Source of the DNA: Lathyrus oleraceus
Lineage: Eukaryota > Streptophyta > Magnoliopsida > Fabales > Fabaceae
Assembly (NCBI RefSeq): GCF_024323335.1
Contig: NC_066579.1
Location: forward strand, 359,228,665-359,292,664
Direction of reading: 5' to 3'
Length of the DNA: 64,000 bases
The position numbers and the translations under genes are program-made. The notes below the pieces were generated by a model. It searched no databases and was not told where the DNA came from. It was given only the letters and a program-made list of their open reading frames with translations. Shown in pieces: positions 1 to 11,983 of this stretch. The number at the start of each line of letters is the position of its first letter. Positions within the stretch are counted from its first letter, which is position 1.

Positions 1-680
1 AGGCGTGTCAAGATTTCAACACTTGGGTCACTCAACTTTCCGAATAAGATTTCAAGTTTTCAATCTTATAAACATGCATTGGAAGGGACCTGTATGTCTT
101 AAAATGCAAGATTCTTTATCAAAAGAATCAGATGTTTTTGCAATCAAAGCGGTAATGAAAAACAAAACAAAATTATTTGACTGAATATGCATTTTTTTGA
201 TTGAAAAAGTGTGGCTCAAATTGAGCAATACAAAGGAAGCAATTCCTGAAAAGAGGTAATTGCGCTCAAAAGGAAAATCTATCCTAATGGCAATGTGAAA
301 CCCGTGATCTCATCGAGTTCCAACTCGGTTACACCCCCTATGTCTTCAGACTTCCCGTGCTTTCTGCCTTCTGAACAAGACGCTTCCGACCGATCCCTAC
401 CGGGGATTATCCATGATGCCTTAACCAAAGCGCAAACGATCATGCCAGACGCAGTTGTTCGTTTCAACCCCTCTTTTGCCTGGACCGCCCTTTCGGGTTT
501 TCAGCCCACCGGGATACCCTTTTTTGCCCAAGTCGCCTTTTCAGGTTTTCGACTTGCCGGGTGTACAATTTTTCATTTTATCCCTAATTTTTGCCCGAAC
601 CTTTCTTTCTGTTTTTTTTGGTTCGCCGGGATGCCCATTTTTGCCTGGACTATTTTATTCTTTTCGTCCAGCGGGTCTCT
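1..680 (-). other. Ogre region downstream of pol
   Basis: This stretch follows the integrase stop in transcription direction. The minus-strand frame after the stop gives a lysine/proline-rich, repetitive translation broken by stops; the longest piece is 279-467. In Ogre elements such a low-complexity segment separates pol from the 3' LTR. No LTR terminus is found here: the end motif seen at 18017 (GAGGTGTTACA on the plus strand) is absent, so the LTR starts outside the window. No other gene is seen. Confidence 0.55.
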
Positions 681-2631
681 TTATACGAAGTATTTTTTAA
701 CTGCGTCCGCATTCACATGGGATGGAAAATCTTCTCCATCCATGGTCGTTAACAACAAGGCTCCGCCAGAGAAAACCTTCTTGACCACGAATGGACCTTC
801 ATAATTGGGTGTCCATTTGCCCCTTCGATCGTTTTGAGGAGGAAGGATCCTTTTCAGCACCATATCACCTACATGATATACCCGAGGTCGTACCTTTCGG
901 TCAAAAGCACGTTTCATCCTCTGTTGGTACAACTGCCCATGACAGATAGCCGCCAGCCTCTTTTCCTCAATCAGGCTCATCTCTTCGTACCGGGTTCTTA
1001 CCCATTCCGCCTCTTACAACTTCACGTCCATCAGGACTCTCAAAGAGGGAATTTGAACCTCAACCGATAGCACCGCTTCCATTCCATATACCAATGAGAA
1101 AGGCGTTGCCCCAGTAGATGTACGCACTGACGTTCGATACCCATGCAATGCAAACGGTAACATCTCATGCCAGTCTTTGTAAGTCACAACCATTTTCTGC
1201 ACAATCTTCTTAATATTCTTATTGGCTGTCTCAACCGCCCCATTCATCTTCGGACGATAGGGAGAAGAATTGTGATGTTCAATCTTGAATTCCCGGCACA
1301 GTTCTGCCATCATCTTATTGTTCAAATTAGAACAATTATCAGTAATGATCCTCTCGGGAACCCCATACCTGCAAATGATGTCTCTCTTTAGAAATCTGGC
1401 AACGACCTGCTTTGTCACGTTCATATATGAGGCTGCTTCCACCCACTTGGTGAAGTAATCAATAGCCACTAATATGAACCGATGCGCATTCGAAGCCGTA
1501 GGCTCAATCTTCCCAATCATATCAATGCCCCACATAGCGAACGGCCATGGGGACGACATCAAACTCAATGGATTTGGAGGCACGTGCACCTTATCAGCAT
1601 AAATCTGGCATTTATGACACTTCCGCACGAAATTGAAACATTGGGCCTCCATTGTCATCCAATAATAACCTGCCCTCAACAGCTTTTTCACCATCGCATT
1701 CCCACTGGCATGGGTACCGAACGATCCTTCATGAACCTCTTTCATCAATTGGCTTGCTTCTTTGTCATCAACGCATCTGAGCAAGACCCAATCAAAATTC
1801 CTTTTGTACAAAACCCCATCCTTATTCAGGTTGAACACCATGGCCAACCTCCGTAGAGTCTTTCGGTCCTTCTTAGATGCTCCCTCAGGATACTCTTGAG
1901 TTTCTAGATAGCGCTTGATATCATAATACCACGGCTTCTCATCATTAGGTGCTGTGTCAACAGCAAACACATAAGCTGGTCTATCCAGACGACCTACCTC
2001 AACGCTGGGGAACTGATTCCACCACTGTACCTTAATCAAGGCAGTCAGAGTAGCCAGAGCATCTGCCAAAGGATTCTCTTCTCTAGGCACATGATGCATC
2101 TTCACCTTGGTGAAAAACGTCAACAATCTCCTCGTATAATCCCGGTATGGAACTAAATGAGATTGATGCGTATACCATTTTCCGTTAACCTGATTTACAA
2201 CCAGAGCTGAATCTCCATATATAACAAGGTTTTTGATCCTCAAATCAATCGCCTCTTCAATCCCCAAAATACAAGCTTCGTATTCAGCCATGTTGTTGGT
2301 GCACTCAAATGTTAGCCGGGCAGCAAAAGGAATGTGGGACCCTTTCGGCGTAACCAAAACAGCACCAACACCGCTTCCATTCACGTTAACGGCCCCATCA
2401 AACATCAGAATCCATTCGGATTCAGGGTCAGGCCCCTCCTCCGGGATAGGTTCCTCGCAACCTTTCGATTTGAGAAACATGATGTCCTCATCAGGGAATT
2501 CAAACTTCATCGGTTGATAATCCTCAATAGGTTGCTGGGCGAGGTAATCAGACAATACACTTCCCTTGATCGCCTTCTGAGAGGTATATTGTATATCATA
2601 TTCGGTCAAAATCATTTGCCACCTCGCAACC
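681..2631 (-). pseudogene. Ogre pol, RNase H remainder and integrase (broken)
   Basis: The frame resumes right after the insertion at 2632 and encodes an archaeal-type second RNase H followed by integrase. RNase H acidic residues are visible in MFDGAV, NMAEYEA, YGDSAL and NPLADAL. The integrase shows an HX6H start (HEGSFGTH) with CHKC, then the DDE triad in WGIDMIG, ITDNCS and GAVETAN. The frame stops at 1014-1016 (TAA, plus-strand tta) and continues in the same frame to 683 with the usual C-terminal domain (GKWTPNYEGPFVV), so a single nonsense change removes about the last 110 residues. The role was strand transfer of element cDNA into chromosomes. No chromodomain is seen. Confidence 0.9.
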
Positions 2632-3295
2632 TGTAACACCCTTCTAAAATACCCCAAATATTTAATTAAAAATAGCAATATATCAATCAGAGTAATTATG
2701 CAATTAAGGGTGTCACACAATCGTTTCACACCATTCACCATAATAACTGTCATGCTCTTTTATTAACTCAAAACATAAAGCATTTGCACAATACGCAGCG
2801 GATAGAAATCAAATCAATCATGCAAAACATGTAACGCATTACATGTAAAATTATTCAACAAGGTAAAACATCCCGTCCCGATGTTACATCTATCAGAGCA
2901 TGACCCACTAAGGAGATTACACTAGACTCCAAGCATTAGCTTCTACTCAATCACTGCTCGTTACCTGAAAAATAGTTGTAAGGGTGAGTTCCTCAATCGA
3001 TATAATAAGCATTATAAAATATCATGTAATGCTAAGTAAATAACACATTAATCACCCTAACCATATCACACATTCGGTAACGGCAACCTCCACTCAAACA
3101 TCATAATCATGCTCAACATAAACATCAAAACACACGTATAATATTGGAACACATCCATTCATATTATACACAAGACATACATTATGCAATGAGACTCCAT
3201 GCATGCGGTACCGACTATTCGTGAACATATAGTTCACCTCACCGATCAAATCCAGATACGGCTACCAAGCCCACTAGTCCCACTCATTTGAGACC

Positions 3296-3550
3296 TAGTG
3301 ACTCACTCACTAATTCCTCACCACGGAAATTAGCTACCACCAACTCACTAATTCCTCACTATGGGAATTAGCTACCACCATACAGACTACAATATGCATA
3401 CTAAATCACCTAGCAATGCAAAATCATCAACAATAATCCACAATGATTTACTCACTAATTCCTCACCATGGGAATTAGCTACCACCATAAAGGCCACAAT
3501 ATGCATGCTAATTCACCTAGCAATGCAACATCATTAACAACAATCCACAA
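3296..3550. repeat. Tandem duplications inside the inserted LTR
   Basis: The phrase CTCACTAATTCCTCAC followed by GGAATTAGCTACCACCA occurs three times. The second and third occurrences lie in a larger unit of about 115 bp that also repeats an AATATGCAT-containing tail and a run ending in CAATCCACAATG. This points to local unequal recombination within the LTR. Confidence 0.75.
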
Positions 3551-3821
3551 TGGACATATGCTCACACTCTAAGCCATAAAACAGTCCATTCACCAACACA
3601 TGCATAATATATACATTCACAACATTATGCATATTTTCACACATCATCAGCACATGTATCAAACGTCATATCATGTCAAATAATTAATCACAGTATTAGC
3701 ACACTCCACTAATACCTATACTGCTCAAAACAGCGGGAATTAATCCCTATTACATCATACGCCAATATAGGCCAAACACCAATTATGCACACATTATTCA
3801 AATATTAATTTTTCCAATTTC

Positions 3822-4082
3822 CAACAGTGTTAACCGGTTAACGCCCTGGGTTAACCGGTTAACGCCACACAGAACACGCTTTCTGGCAAAACTCAACAGT
3901 GTTAACCGGTTAACGCCCTGGGTTAACCGGTTAACGCAGACAAAACAACAATATTTTCACAACTCACAACAGTGTTAACCGGTTAACGCCCTGGGTTAAC
4001 CGGTTAACGCAAGCAAAACAGCAATACTTCACAATTCCTAACAGTGTTAACCGGTTAACACCCTGGGTTAACCGGTTAACGC
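3822..4082. repeat. Array of eight GTTAACCGGTTAAC palindromes
   Basis: The perfect 14-bp palindrome GTTAACCGGTTAAC starts at 3829, 3850, 3901, 3922, 3974, 3995, 4046 and 4067. Copies are paired: 21 bp between starts within a pair and 72, 73, 72 bp between pairs. Linkers (GCCCTGG inside pairs) are conserved, so this is a four-unit tandem repeat of about 72 bp. The half-site core AACCGGTT resembles binding sites of some plant transcription factors (for example Grainyhead/CP2 or MYB type), but no factor is assigned. Confidence 0.95.
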
Positions 4083-4662
4083 AAGACAGAAAGCTGTTCC
4101 TGCGCTAACACGAAGCAGAATGCAGAATTCTTCGCATTTTCCGCCGTTGGAGGACTTCCGGACCTCCGATTCCGATTCCGTAAAAAGCTATACGTTCGGG
4201 AAATCACAACTCACACAAATACAGATTCAATTACAGCTTTAACACAACTTATCCAACACAATTTCTCAGCATTCAATATCCCAATTAGGGTCAATTCAAC
4301 GGTTTATCACTACCCATTACATGTTAATCCATAATACCCATTAAACGACGATAAACCCCCCTTACCTGAGTTAATCCGGCAATCCTTTAGCCTCAAGCTC
4401 TTCTCTTCTCCAACCTTCTTCCTCTTGCTCTGCCTCTTTGCCCTTTTCCTCTTTTTGAGCCGCTTCTCTGTTTTCACGTGAAAACTCTTTTTACCAAAAA
4501 ATGGAACTCTTTTTCCTTATTTCCAACTTATATATTTTCCAATAATTATTATTCCAATAATAATAATAATAATAATCCAATAATTCCAATTATTTAATTA
4601 AATTAATAAATATAATATTAACTTAAATTAAATAATTATCTTATTTTTATCGGGGTGTTACA

Positions 4663-6379
4663 CAACCCGTCCGGTCAATGCTGGCTTTTCAAAAATGTAC
4701 TTGATTGGATCCATCTTGGAAATTAATAAAATGGTATGAACCAGCATATACTGCCTCAGTCGGCGAGCAGCCCAGACCAAAGCACAACAAGTTTTCTCGA
4801 GCAGTGAATATCTTGTTTCACAGTCGGTAAACTTTTTGCTAAGGTAGTATATGGCATGCTCTTTTCGACCAGACTCGTCATGCTGCCCCAATACACACCC
4901 CATAGACCCCTCGAGGACTGTCAGGTACAGAATTAACGGTCGTCCCTCCACAGGAGGCATCAGAATCGGAGGCTCCTGCAAATACTCTTTTATCTTTTCA
5001 AATGCCGCTTGGCAATCATTATTCCACCTGACCGTTTGATCTTTTCTTAACAATTTGAATACAGGTTCGCACGTGGCTGTTAGATGAGATATGAACCGTG
5101 AAATGTAGTTCAATCTACCTAAGAAACCACAAACCTCTTTCTCTGTTCTCGGTTCAGGCATTTCTCTTATTGCTTTTACTTTAGCAGGATCAACCTCGAT
5201 TCCTTTTTCACTTACAATGAACCCCAGCAATTTACCGGACCGCACTCCGAAAGTGCACTTATTCAGATTCAACCTCAGTCTGAACTGTCTCAGTCGGTCG
5301 AACAACTTGGCCAGATCTACCAAATGCCCCTCTTCTGTCTGGGACTTTGCTATCATGTCATCAACATAGCATTCGATTTCATGATGAATCATATCATGAA
5401 ACAAAGTCACCATGGCTCTCTGATAAGTAGCACCGGCGTTCTTGAGACCGAATGGCATCACCTTATAACAAAAAGTGCCCCACGGTGTGATGAACGTTGT
5501 TTTCTCCATATCATCTGGCGATATTTTGATTTGATTATAGCTAGAAAATCCATCCATGAAGGAAAACACCGAGAATTGAGCTGTATTATCTACCAACACA
5601 TCAATGAGAGTTAGTGGGAAATCATCCTTCGGACTAGCTCTGTTCAGATCCTGGTAGTCCACACATATTTTCACCTTCCCATCTTTCTTCGGCACTGGTA
5701 CGATGTTCGCGACCCATGGCGGATAATTAGTGACAGCAAGGAAACCAGCATCCCACTGCTTCTGCACTTCCTCTTTAATTTTCATTGCCATCTCAGGTCG
5801 AGGTCCGCGCAACTTCTGCTTCACTGGAGGACAATCTGCTCTCAACGGTAGCTTGTGCACAACAATATCGGTATCCAACCCCGGTATATCTTGATAAGAC
5901 CAGGCAAAGATGTCGACATACTCTTTCAACAATGCCACCATCCTGCTCTTGACACTTTCCTCCAAAGCAGCCCCGATTTTCACTTCTTTCTTGACCTCGT
6001 CAGTTCCCAGATTCACAACATCAATTTGCTCTTCATGCGGCTGAATCACTTTCTCCTCTTGTTTCAACAACCTGGCTAATTCCCCTGGCAGTTCACAATC
6101 CTCTTCGCCTTCTTCTTCGGCATGATAGATCGGATTGTCGAAGTCATACGAGGGTGTAACAGGATTGTTATCAATGAGATCCGGAGAAAAATCGCATCTG
6201 CATGAATGTGGATTCATGCATTGCTTTAGAACCGGAGTGAGACAAATTGAAAAGAAAAATGAAAACATTGCCATTTTTATTTTGTTTTTATTTTTAAACT
6301 GCAAAAATAAATGAAAAACAGGGAACGTCGCTTTTAATTGAAAAAACATCCTTTTATTGATGATGCAAGAAATTTGCAA
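4663..6379 (-). pseudogene. Ogre pol, reverse transcriptase and first RNase H part (interrupted)
   Basis: The open frame has the complete gypsy RT core: substrate-contacting segment LPLRADCPPVKQKLRG, VPKKDGK, FMDGFSSYNQIKI, FGLKNAGATYQRAM and the active-site YVDD near residue 340. After that come the connection and an RNase H-like stretch (LILYLTVLEGSMGCVL, AIYYLSKKFTDCETRYS). It ends at the LTR insertion. About 60 N-terminal residues come from what is probably intron sequence, so the displayed Met at 6379 is not the natural start. The product copied element RNA into cDNA. Codons inside the RT core look intact; inactivation here is due to the insertion. Confidence 0.93.
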
Positions 6380-6480
6380 AATTTAGACATGAGGTGGCCC
6401 TTACAATGAACCATTACGTGTCGGGCAACACGTATGGCTTTCATGCAAATAAAATTGAAAACAGAAATTATTACTCTTCG
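6200..6480 (-). other. Putative Ogre intron between protease and RT
   Basis: The protease frame ends with a TAA at 6471-6473 just inside a donor-like GA/GTAATA sequence. The next ~270 bases (minus strand) are AT-rich with stops and hold acceptor-like TTTTTGCAG near 6296 and CATTCATGCAG near 6200. Published Ogre elements remove such a spacer by partial splicing to make a gag-pro-pol protein. Exact splice sites cannot be fixed from sequence alone. Confidence 0.55.
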
Positions 6481-7690
6481 AGCAGAGTGACCGTGATGAT
6501 CTTTTCAGCCTTCCAGTTCTGGATTCCCATCCCTGGTGCGCACGGCTTTATCCATCGGTCCATTTCACAGTCACTATCAGTTTCGTCACCCACCATGCAG
6601 ATGTGATCCGGGTCCAGCATTCCGGCACTAGTGAATGTGACTGGCGTACGGCGTCCTCTGCCTTGTCCTGAGCCTCGGTCCGGCTGATACCCCATTCCGA
6701 AGCGGTCTTTCTTGGCGGAGATATCCATCATCCTACCCCAACCAGGAGCCTCTACATTCTTCACCACCTCGGCGGCCTGTTTGTACGAAGATATGGACGG
6801 CTTCTCTTCTTCTTTTGCAAAAAGAGCATTCTCCACCTTGACGGTTTCGAATGCTTGACTTGGCGTCTCCCATATTTCGCCGTCCATTTCAACGTATTTG
6901 AAGGATGAAAGGTGGCTGACGAAGATGTCCTCTTCTCCACACACGGTGACGACTTGCCCCTCCCATATATACTTCAATTTTTGATGCAAAGTCGACGTCA
7001 TTGCCCCAGCAGCATGGATCCATGGGCGACCCAACAGGCAACTGTATGCCGGCTGAATATCCATGACGTAGAAAGTCGACTTGAACACCTCAGGGCCTAT
7101 CTTCACTGGAAGCTCTACTTCTCCAAATACAGCCCGCTTCGACCCATCAAAAGCCCGCACTATCAAATCTGTAGGCGTCAGGATCAACCTTTCACAATTC
7201 AGCTTCGCCAAGGCTTTCTTTGGCAACACATTCAAAGAGGAGCCGGTATCAACCAGCACATGCGAAAGCACGGCCCCTTTACATTCCATTGCAATGTGTA
7301 ATGCCCGGTTGTGATTCCTCCCATCTACAGTCAGATCCATGTCGGTAAAACCCAGCCCATGGCTGGCATGCACATTAGACACTACCGTCTCCAACTGATT
7401 GATTGTTATCTCTTGAGGAACATAGGCTTTCTTCAAAATCTTCATCAAAGCCTCTCTGTGCCCCTCAGAGCTCAACAGCAATGATAGAATTGAGATTTTG
7501 GAAGGAGTCTGCTGCAGATGGTCCACAAGCTTGTACTCAGACTTCTTGATGATTCTAAGAAATTCTTCTGCTTCATCATCAAGTTTTTCCTCCGACCCAA
7601 CAGGCGCCGGTGTCACCACGGGCGTACCATCATTTACCACTGCTTGTTTTCCTTTTGCCCTGGCTAAAGCCTCGGCCTTTTCTTTTTTTC
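6471..7690 (-). pseudogene. Ogre aspartic protease region
   Basis: The frame carries a retropepsin active site VLVDTGSSLNVLP near residue 130 and a downstream LLGRPWI flap-side motif. The C-terminal part contains GWGRMM and DRFGMGYQP, a glycine-rich G-patch-like stretch seen in some plant gypsy polyproteins. The displayed Met (7640) lies inside the reading frame, which really begins upstream at the A-rich tract at 7682-7690 where the gag frame leaves off. The protease processed the gag-pol polyprotein. It ends in VTLLEE followed by a stop at the putative intron donor. The frame is intact but disconnected from gag by a one-base frame offset. Confidence 0.88.
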
Positions 7691-8430
7691 TTTTCCTTCT
7701 CCTCCCCTCAACGTATCAGGAGCAAACAGTCTTCCACTGCGAGTGAAACCACTGGGACCGGCATTATCCACCTTTGAAACGGTGGTTTCACCTGCAGCTT
7801 GATCCTCTACCTTCTCTCCGTTACAATAAACTTCCCCACCATAATGCCACGGCACGGCATCATCTTTGTCATAGGGAATTGGTCCAGGTACCGTGATAGT
7901 AACTGGAGCCGCCTCCGCCAGAGTTGACAAATCAATCGGGTCGAAGTAAATCATTATGGTGGAGACTTCATCCTTCCCCAAATCCACCTTTTCAACCCGA
8001 ATACTTCCATCGTCCATCAGCCTTTGGACAGTCTCTCTCAAGAGTTCACACCCATTGACAGTAATAGTGCACGCAGCACAATCATCACCACAACCTGAAT
8101 AAACCCCATTCAACAACAACTGCCTCTTGACCTCAGCCTGCGGAGTCTTCAGTTGATCAACACTTGACAGCCCGATCCTGTTCTCCTCAGAGATAGCATT
8201 CACCCCCCTTTGACCATGCGCAGACATGGGATTAGCATTCACATTGGGAGACGGCGCAAAGTTGATCGCCTTTGAATCCACCAGGTCTTGAACCACATGC
8301 TTAAAAGCTTTGCAGTTCTCTATGTTATGTCCGGGCGCACCTGAATGAAATTCACATTTTGCATTCTCGTCGTAATTGGCTCGCCTCTGATCAGGTCTCA
8401 AAGGTGCCAGAGTTCTCATTTGTACAACCC
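7664..8430 (-). pseudogene. Ogre gag C-terminal part with zinc-knuckle-like motif
   Basis: This frame continues gag after a frame change near 8430. It has CEFHSGAPGHNIENC, a knuckle-like motif of the Ogre/Tat group close to the usual CCHC, then a proline-rich linker and a lysine-rich end. It terminates at 7664 because the reading frame departs from the protease frame at the A-run. The region normally serves RNA packaging in the virus-like particle. Confidence 0.8.
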
Positions 8431-8553
8431 CAAGTCTTTTAGCTTCTTCAACAAGAAGGAATAAGTCACAGGAGGCCTATCAAACTGACGATCGTTCATC
8501 CTTCCCCTGACTTGATACCCAGCCCTCTGAGGCCTTTGCTGAAATGGTTGTCT

Positions 8554-9882
8554 TTATTGTTGTGGTTGCTGCTGTTGCTGTTGTGCAGGCTGATTATCAG
8601 CAGGAATAGTTACCGCAGCAATGTGCTGGAAGTAACGATCCTTACTGGGTCCTCTCTGAGTGTACGCCGCACTTGTATCACCCTCTTTATTCCTCTGGCC
8701 GTTACCGAAGGGCTTCTTCGATCCTGAAGACGAAGCATTACCACCCTGTATCTTTCCGAGCTTCAGCCAACTCTCAATCCTTTCTCCGGCCACCACAATG
8801 TCGGCAAAATTGGTCACCGGACAACCGACCATCCTCTCGGCGAATGCCCCCTGCAGGGTACCCATGAACAAATCAGACATCTCTCTGTCCACCAGCGGAG
8901 GTTGCACTCTGGCAGCCAATTCCCTCCATCTTTGAGCATATTCTTTAAACCCCTCGTTATTCTTCTGAGACATACCCTGCAGCTGGGTACGACTCGGAGC
9001 CATATCAGCGTTGAACTGATACTGTTTAAAGAATGCGTCGCCAAGATCCTGCCAGCTCTTAATGTCAGACGACTTCAGCTTGGTGTACCACTCCAAGGAT
9101 CCTCCAGACAGGTTGTCCTGGAAGAAGTACATCCACAGCTTTTGGTCCATAGTGTATGCAGAGATCTTACGAACGAATGCTTGCAGATGAGTTTCCGGGC
9201 AAGAACTCCCATTATATCTATCAAAAGCAGGCGCTTTGAACTTCTGTGGGATCACAATCCCCTCAACCAGCCCCATATTTGACATGTTTACAACACCGGG
9301 AGTGGCATAGCTCTCCAAAGCTCTGATCTTTTCTGCCAACAACTGGATCTCCTTATTGGGTGGTTGGACGCCATACTGCCCAAACGGCTCATTGTGCATG
9401 GAGAACTGATCAGCTTCTCGGTCTTCCTCTCTGTCATCATCAACCCCAAAGAATGGAGGGAATAAACTGTCTTTCATATTGTTGCCCATCTGAACAGGTT
9501 GACCACCAGTGGCAGCACCAAAACCAGCAGCATTGTTCACCACGCCTACAGTTGTTCTTTTTCCACCTTCTCGAGAACCACCCAGCCCCTGGTTGGAGAC
9601 ACCATCCAAGTTAACACCGTTGTTAGCAGCTGAAGCCCGCTCGAGCTTCTCAACCTTGTCAGCCAAAGCTTTCTGACCAACTGTAAAACCCTGCATGATG
9701 TTCATCAGTTCGCTCATTTTATCCTTCAGCTCGAGAATATCTGTGTTAGGGAGATCCATCAGTCTATGAGTGTTGCGTCTAGTGAAGTATCTGTGAGGAC
9801 GTGTTGAGTGCAAAGGTACAACTCTACGAGCACGAGCAATGATTCCTGAAACAATCAAGCACATTAGAAATGATACCTGCAA
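8554..9882 (-). pseudogene. Ogre gag (capsid) with premature stop
   Basis: The central part is a Retrotrans_gag capsid domain: LQAFVRKISAYTMDQKLWMY, SLEWYTKL, FFKQYQFN and the FKEYAQRWRELAARVQPPL helix region. N-terminal to it is a short coiled coil starting at MDLPNTDILELKDKMSELM (Met at 9759). Sequence upstream of that Met (RARRVVPLHSTRPHRYFTRRN) also looks like Ogre protein and follows an acceptor-like TGTTTCAG/GA near 9845, so the N terminus may come from splicing. A polyglutamine tract ends in TAA at 8554-8556, after which gag-like sequence continues in frame, so this is a nonsense mutation. Confidence 0.9.
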
Positions 9883-10285
9883 AATAAAAACACGTTATTA
9901 TGATCATGCATGAATGCAGTGTTTATCCACATGAGGAACACTTTGTCTCTCGATCCTGGCTTCATCGAGACAGATAATAATCCGGCAGCAATATTCTGAC
10001 ATTCATCATTTGATTTCATCATACGGATCAGAGATATATGATTTAGCAAAATAACACCCAACCATGTGTGTGCTGTGTGAGTGCATACGGTAAAACAAAT
10101 AAAGCTTGAAGATAGATCACTGAATGAAAATAACCATCACATAGCGAAATGCACAATAAGTGCCATAGTCATACATCACAGCTGATATAAATCGAATACA
10201 ACTCTCCAAAATCAGGAAGGAAAACACAAGCAAATGAATTCCGGCAACAAGCCTGACGGTAATCCACATAAAAGAGACAAATCTA

Positions 10286-11983
10286 TCATGACGAGGGTCC
10301 CACAAAAGGCCATATGTCATCAACCATCTTCACAAACTCTGCGGCGAACCTAAGCTCGGTGTTCTCTTGCTGCAATCTCCCCACCTCCTTCTGATGGATC
10401 TTCATCTGCCTGAAGTAATGATCTCTCTCAGCAATGTAGTGATCTCTCTCGACGATGATCTTCGCTTTCTCCGCTTCCCATTCTGCAGCAAGGACTCTGG
10501 CTCTAGCATCTCTCTGATCTCTCACGAGGATTTGCCTCCTCTTCTCATCTTCAATGACCTTTGCAGCTCTGGCTAGCTTCTCCTTAGTGATGTCGTGCTC
10601 CTTTGTGGATGACGCTAAGGCTTGGCTGATCTTCCCATAGTAAGCAGTATCCATCTCAAAGCGCTTTGCTTCCAGGGCATGTCGCTTATCCTGATCTTCC
10701 ATCTTCACTCTGATCTCCTGATTAGCCATCTGAATCCGAGCAACACTCATCTCCAATTCAGCTTTCTCTGCAATCAACTGATCTCTGGCTCTCTTCATCT
10801 CGAGGAATTCTTCCATACTGACAGAAGAACGCGGACCCTCAATCATAGGACACCAAGGATCACCTCCAGGAAATGGTAGATGTGTGATCTCTATCCTCTT
10901 CCGAAGCCAATCATCAAATAGAGGAAAAGACCGGCTATTAACCTTGCCATAAGGAACCTTGCCCTTTCACTGAATGCTACGCCACTCATCCAACACTTGC
11001 CTCAGCTTGGCCTGATTGCCTTTAATCGGGAAGTAGAAGGACTCATGAATCTCTCGCCCGAGAGGAGGACCCTCCACAGCAAACCCCATCTGTCTCCTAA
11101 GAAGCATCGGGTTGTAATTGATGCAACCCTGAACTCCTACAAGAGGTACATTGGGAAGACTCCCACAACTGCATATGAAATCCCGTCATGCCAACCCGTT
11201 ATGAGTCCAAGCTATATCAGCGGCCCGCAAACCCATCAACTTGACCGACCACTTGACAGTAGGATCAAGAGAAGCAAAAGCACCTCGGGAAGGCAAATAC
11301 CCCATGAACCATCTGAAAAGCATCTGAGCACAACATCGGATCAGTCCCCCACGCCGCTTCTCGTTCCTGTTATGAACCGAGTAGTAGACATCTCCGATCA
11401 GAGTAGGAATAGGATTCCTCTGTATGAACAATCTGATGGCATTATGGTCTACAAAGCCCTTCTGATTAGGAAACAGGATGGTCCCATAAATGCCCACAGC
11501 AATCAAAGCACAGACCGTCTTCCAGTTACCCACAGCAGCATGTTCCTTGGCCTTGGCTTCCAAGAAACTCAAATGAAAAGCCGGTAATTTTCCTTTCTCC
11601 TTCAAACTCTCCTTGATCATCTCCGGACTCAAATAAAGAGCACGGGAAATCCCAAGGATGTCAGGCTCTCCCCTAATAGCACAGAAAGGAATCTGATCTC
11701 GGATCTGAATACCCAAAATGCTGGCATAGTCCTCCATCAGAGGTCCCAACAAATAATCTGGGAAGACGAAACATCTCAAACCCGGATCATAAAACTGAAG
11801 AAGAGTATGAATGGCGCTCCTGTCGCTGTCTGTGAGTCTGAAGACCAACTTCAGAATACCACCGTATGCCTCACGAAACATCCCCACATGGTCGGGTGTA
11901 ATCAAGGCTATCATATCTCTCAGCACACCAATCTCTGGGTCAAAGAAATTGTAGACAGCATCGTCTTTCAAACCGGTCCTCAT
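10286..11983 (-). pseudogene. Ogre ORF1, extra upstream ORF (broken)
   Basis: The N-terminal part (11983-11186) begins MRTGLKDDAVYNFFDPEIG and contains LYLSPEMIKESLKEKG and GIYGTILFPNQKGFVD, typical of the Ogre ORF1 protein (plant-specific domain of unknown function). The C-terminal part (10846-10286) is a long charged coiled coil rich in Glu, Lys and Arg. Between them, sequence similar in character continues in another frame and contains a TGA near 10970 (minus strand CAGTGAAAGG). ORF1 therefore has at least one frameshift and one nonsense change. The function of ORF1 in Ogre is not known. Confidence 0.82.

Larger units (their letters stand above)
2632..4662 (-). mobile_element. Solo-LTR-like insertion inside Ogre RNase H
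   Basis: The insert begins TGTAACACCC and ends GGTGTTACA, giving inverted ends of TG...CA type, and is flanked by the direct repeat CAACC (2627-2631 and 4663-4667). Removing it and one CAACC restores the RT-RNase H frame. There is no coding capacity, PBS or polypurine tract, so a solo LTR (2031 bp) is the simplest reading; a non-autonomous element with similar ends is possible. On the minus strand a TATA-like TATATAAG lies near 4530 and a CAG/GTAAGG donor-like site near 4366, which suggests minus orientation like its host. Read directly: ends, duplication, frame interruption. Inferred: solo-LTR status and orientation. Confidence 0.85.

Noticed and set aside
295..804. Plus-strand 169-codon frame at the left edge
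   Set aside because: Antisense to the Ogre pol tail; Phe/Pro-rich composition results from the complementary lysine-rich repeats.
3822..4082. Regularly spaced palindromic repeats resembling a CRISPR array
   Set aside because: Units are tandem with conserved linkers inside a plant LTR; there are no unique spacers and no cas genes.
11186..11587. Plus-strand frame over ORF1
   Set aside because: Antisense shadow of Ogre ORF1; no protein-like motif.
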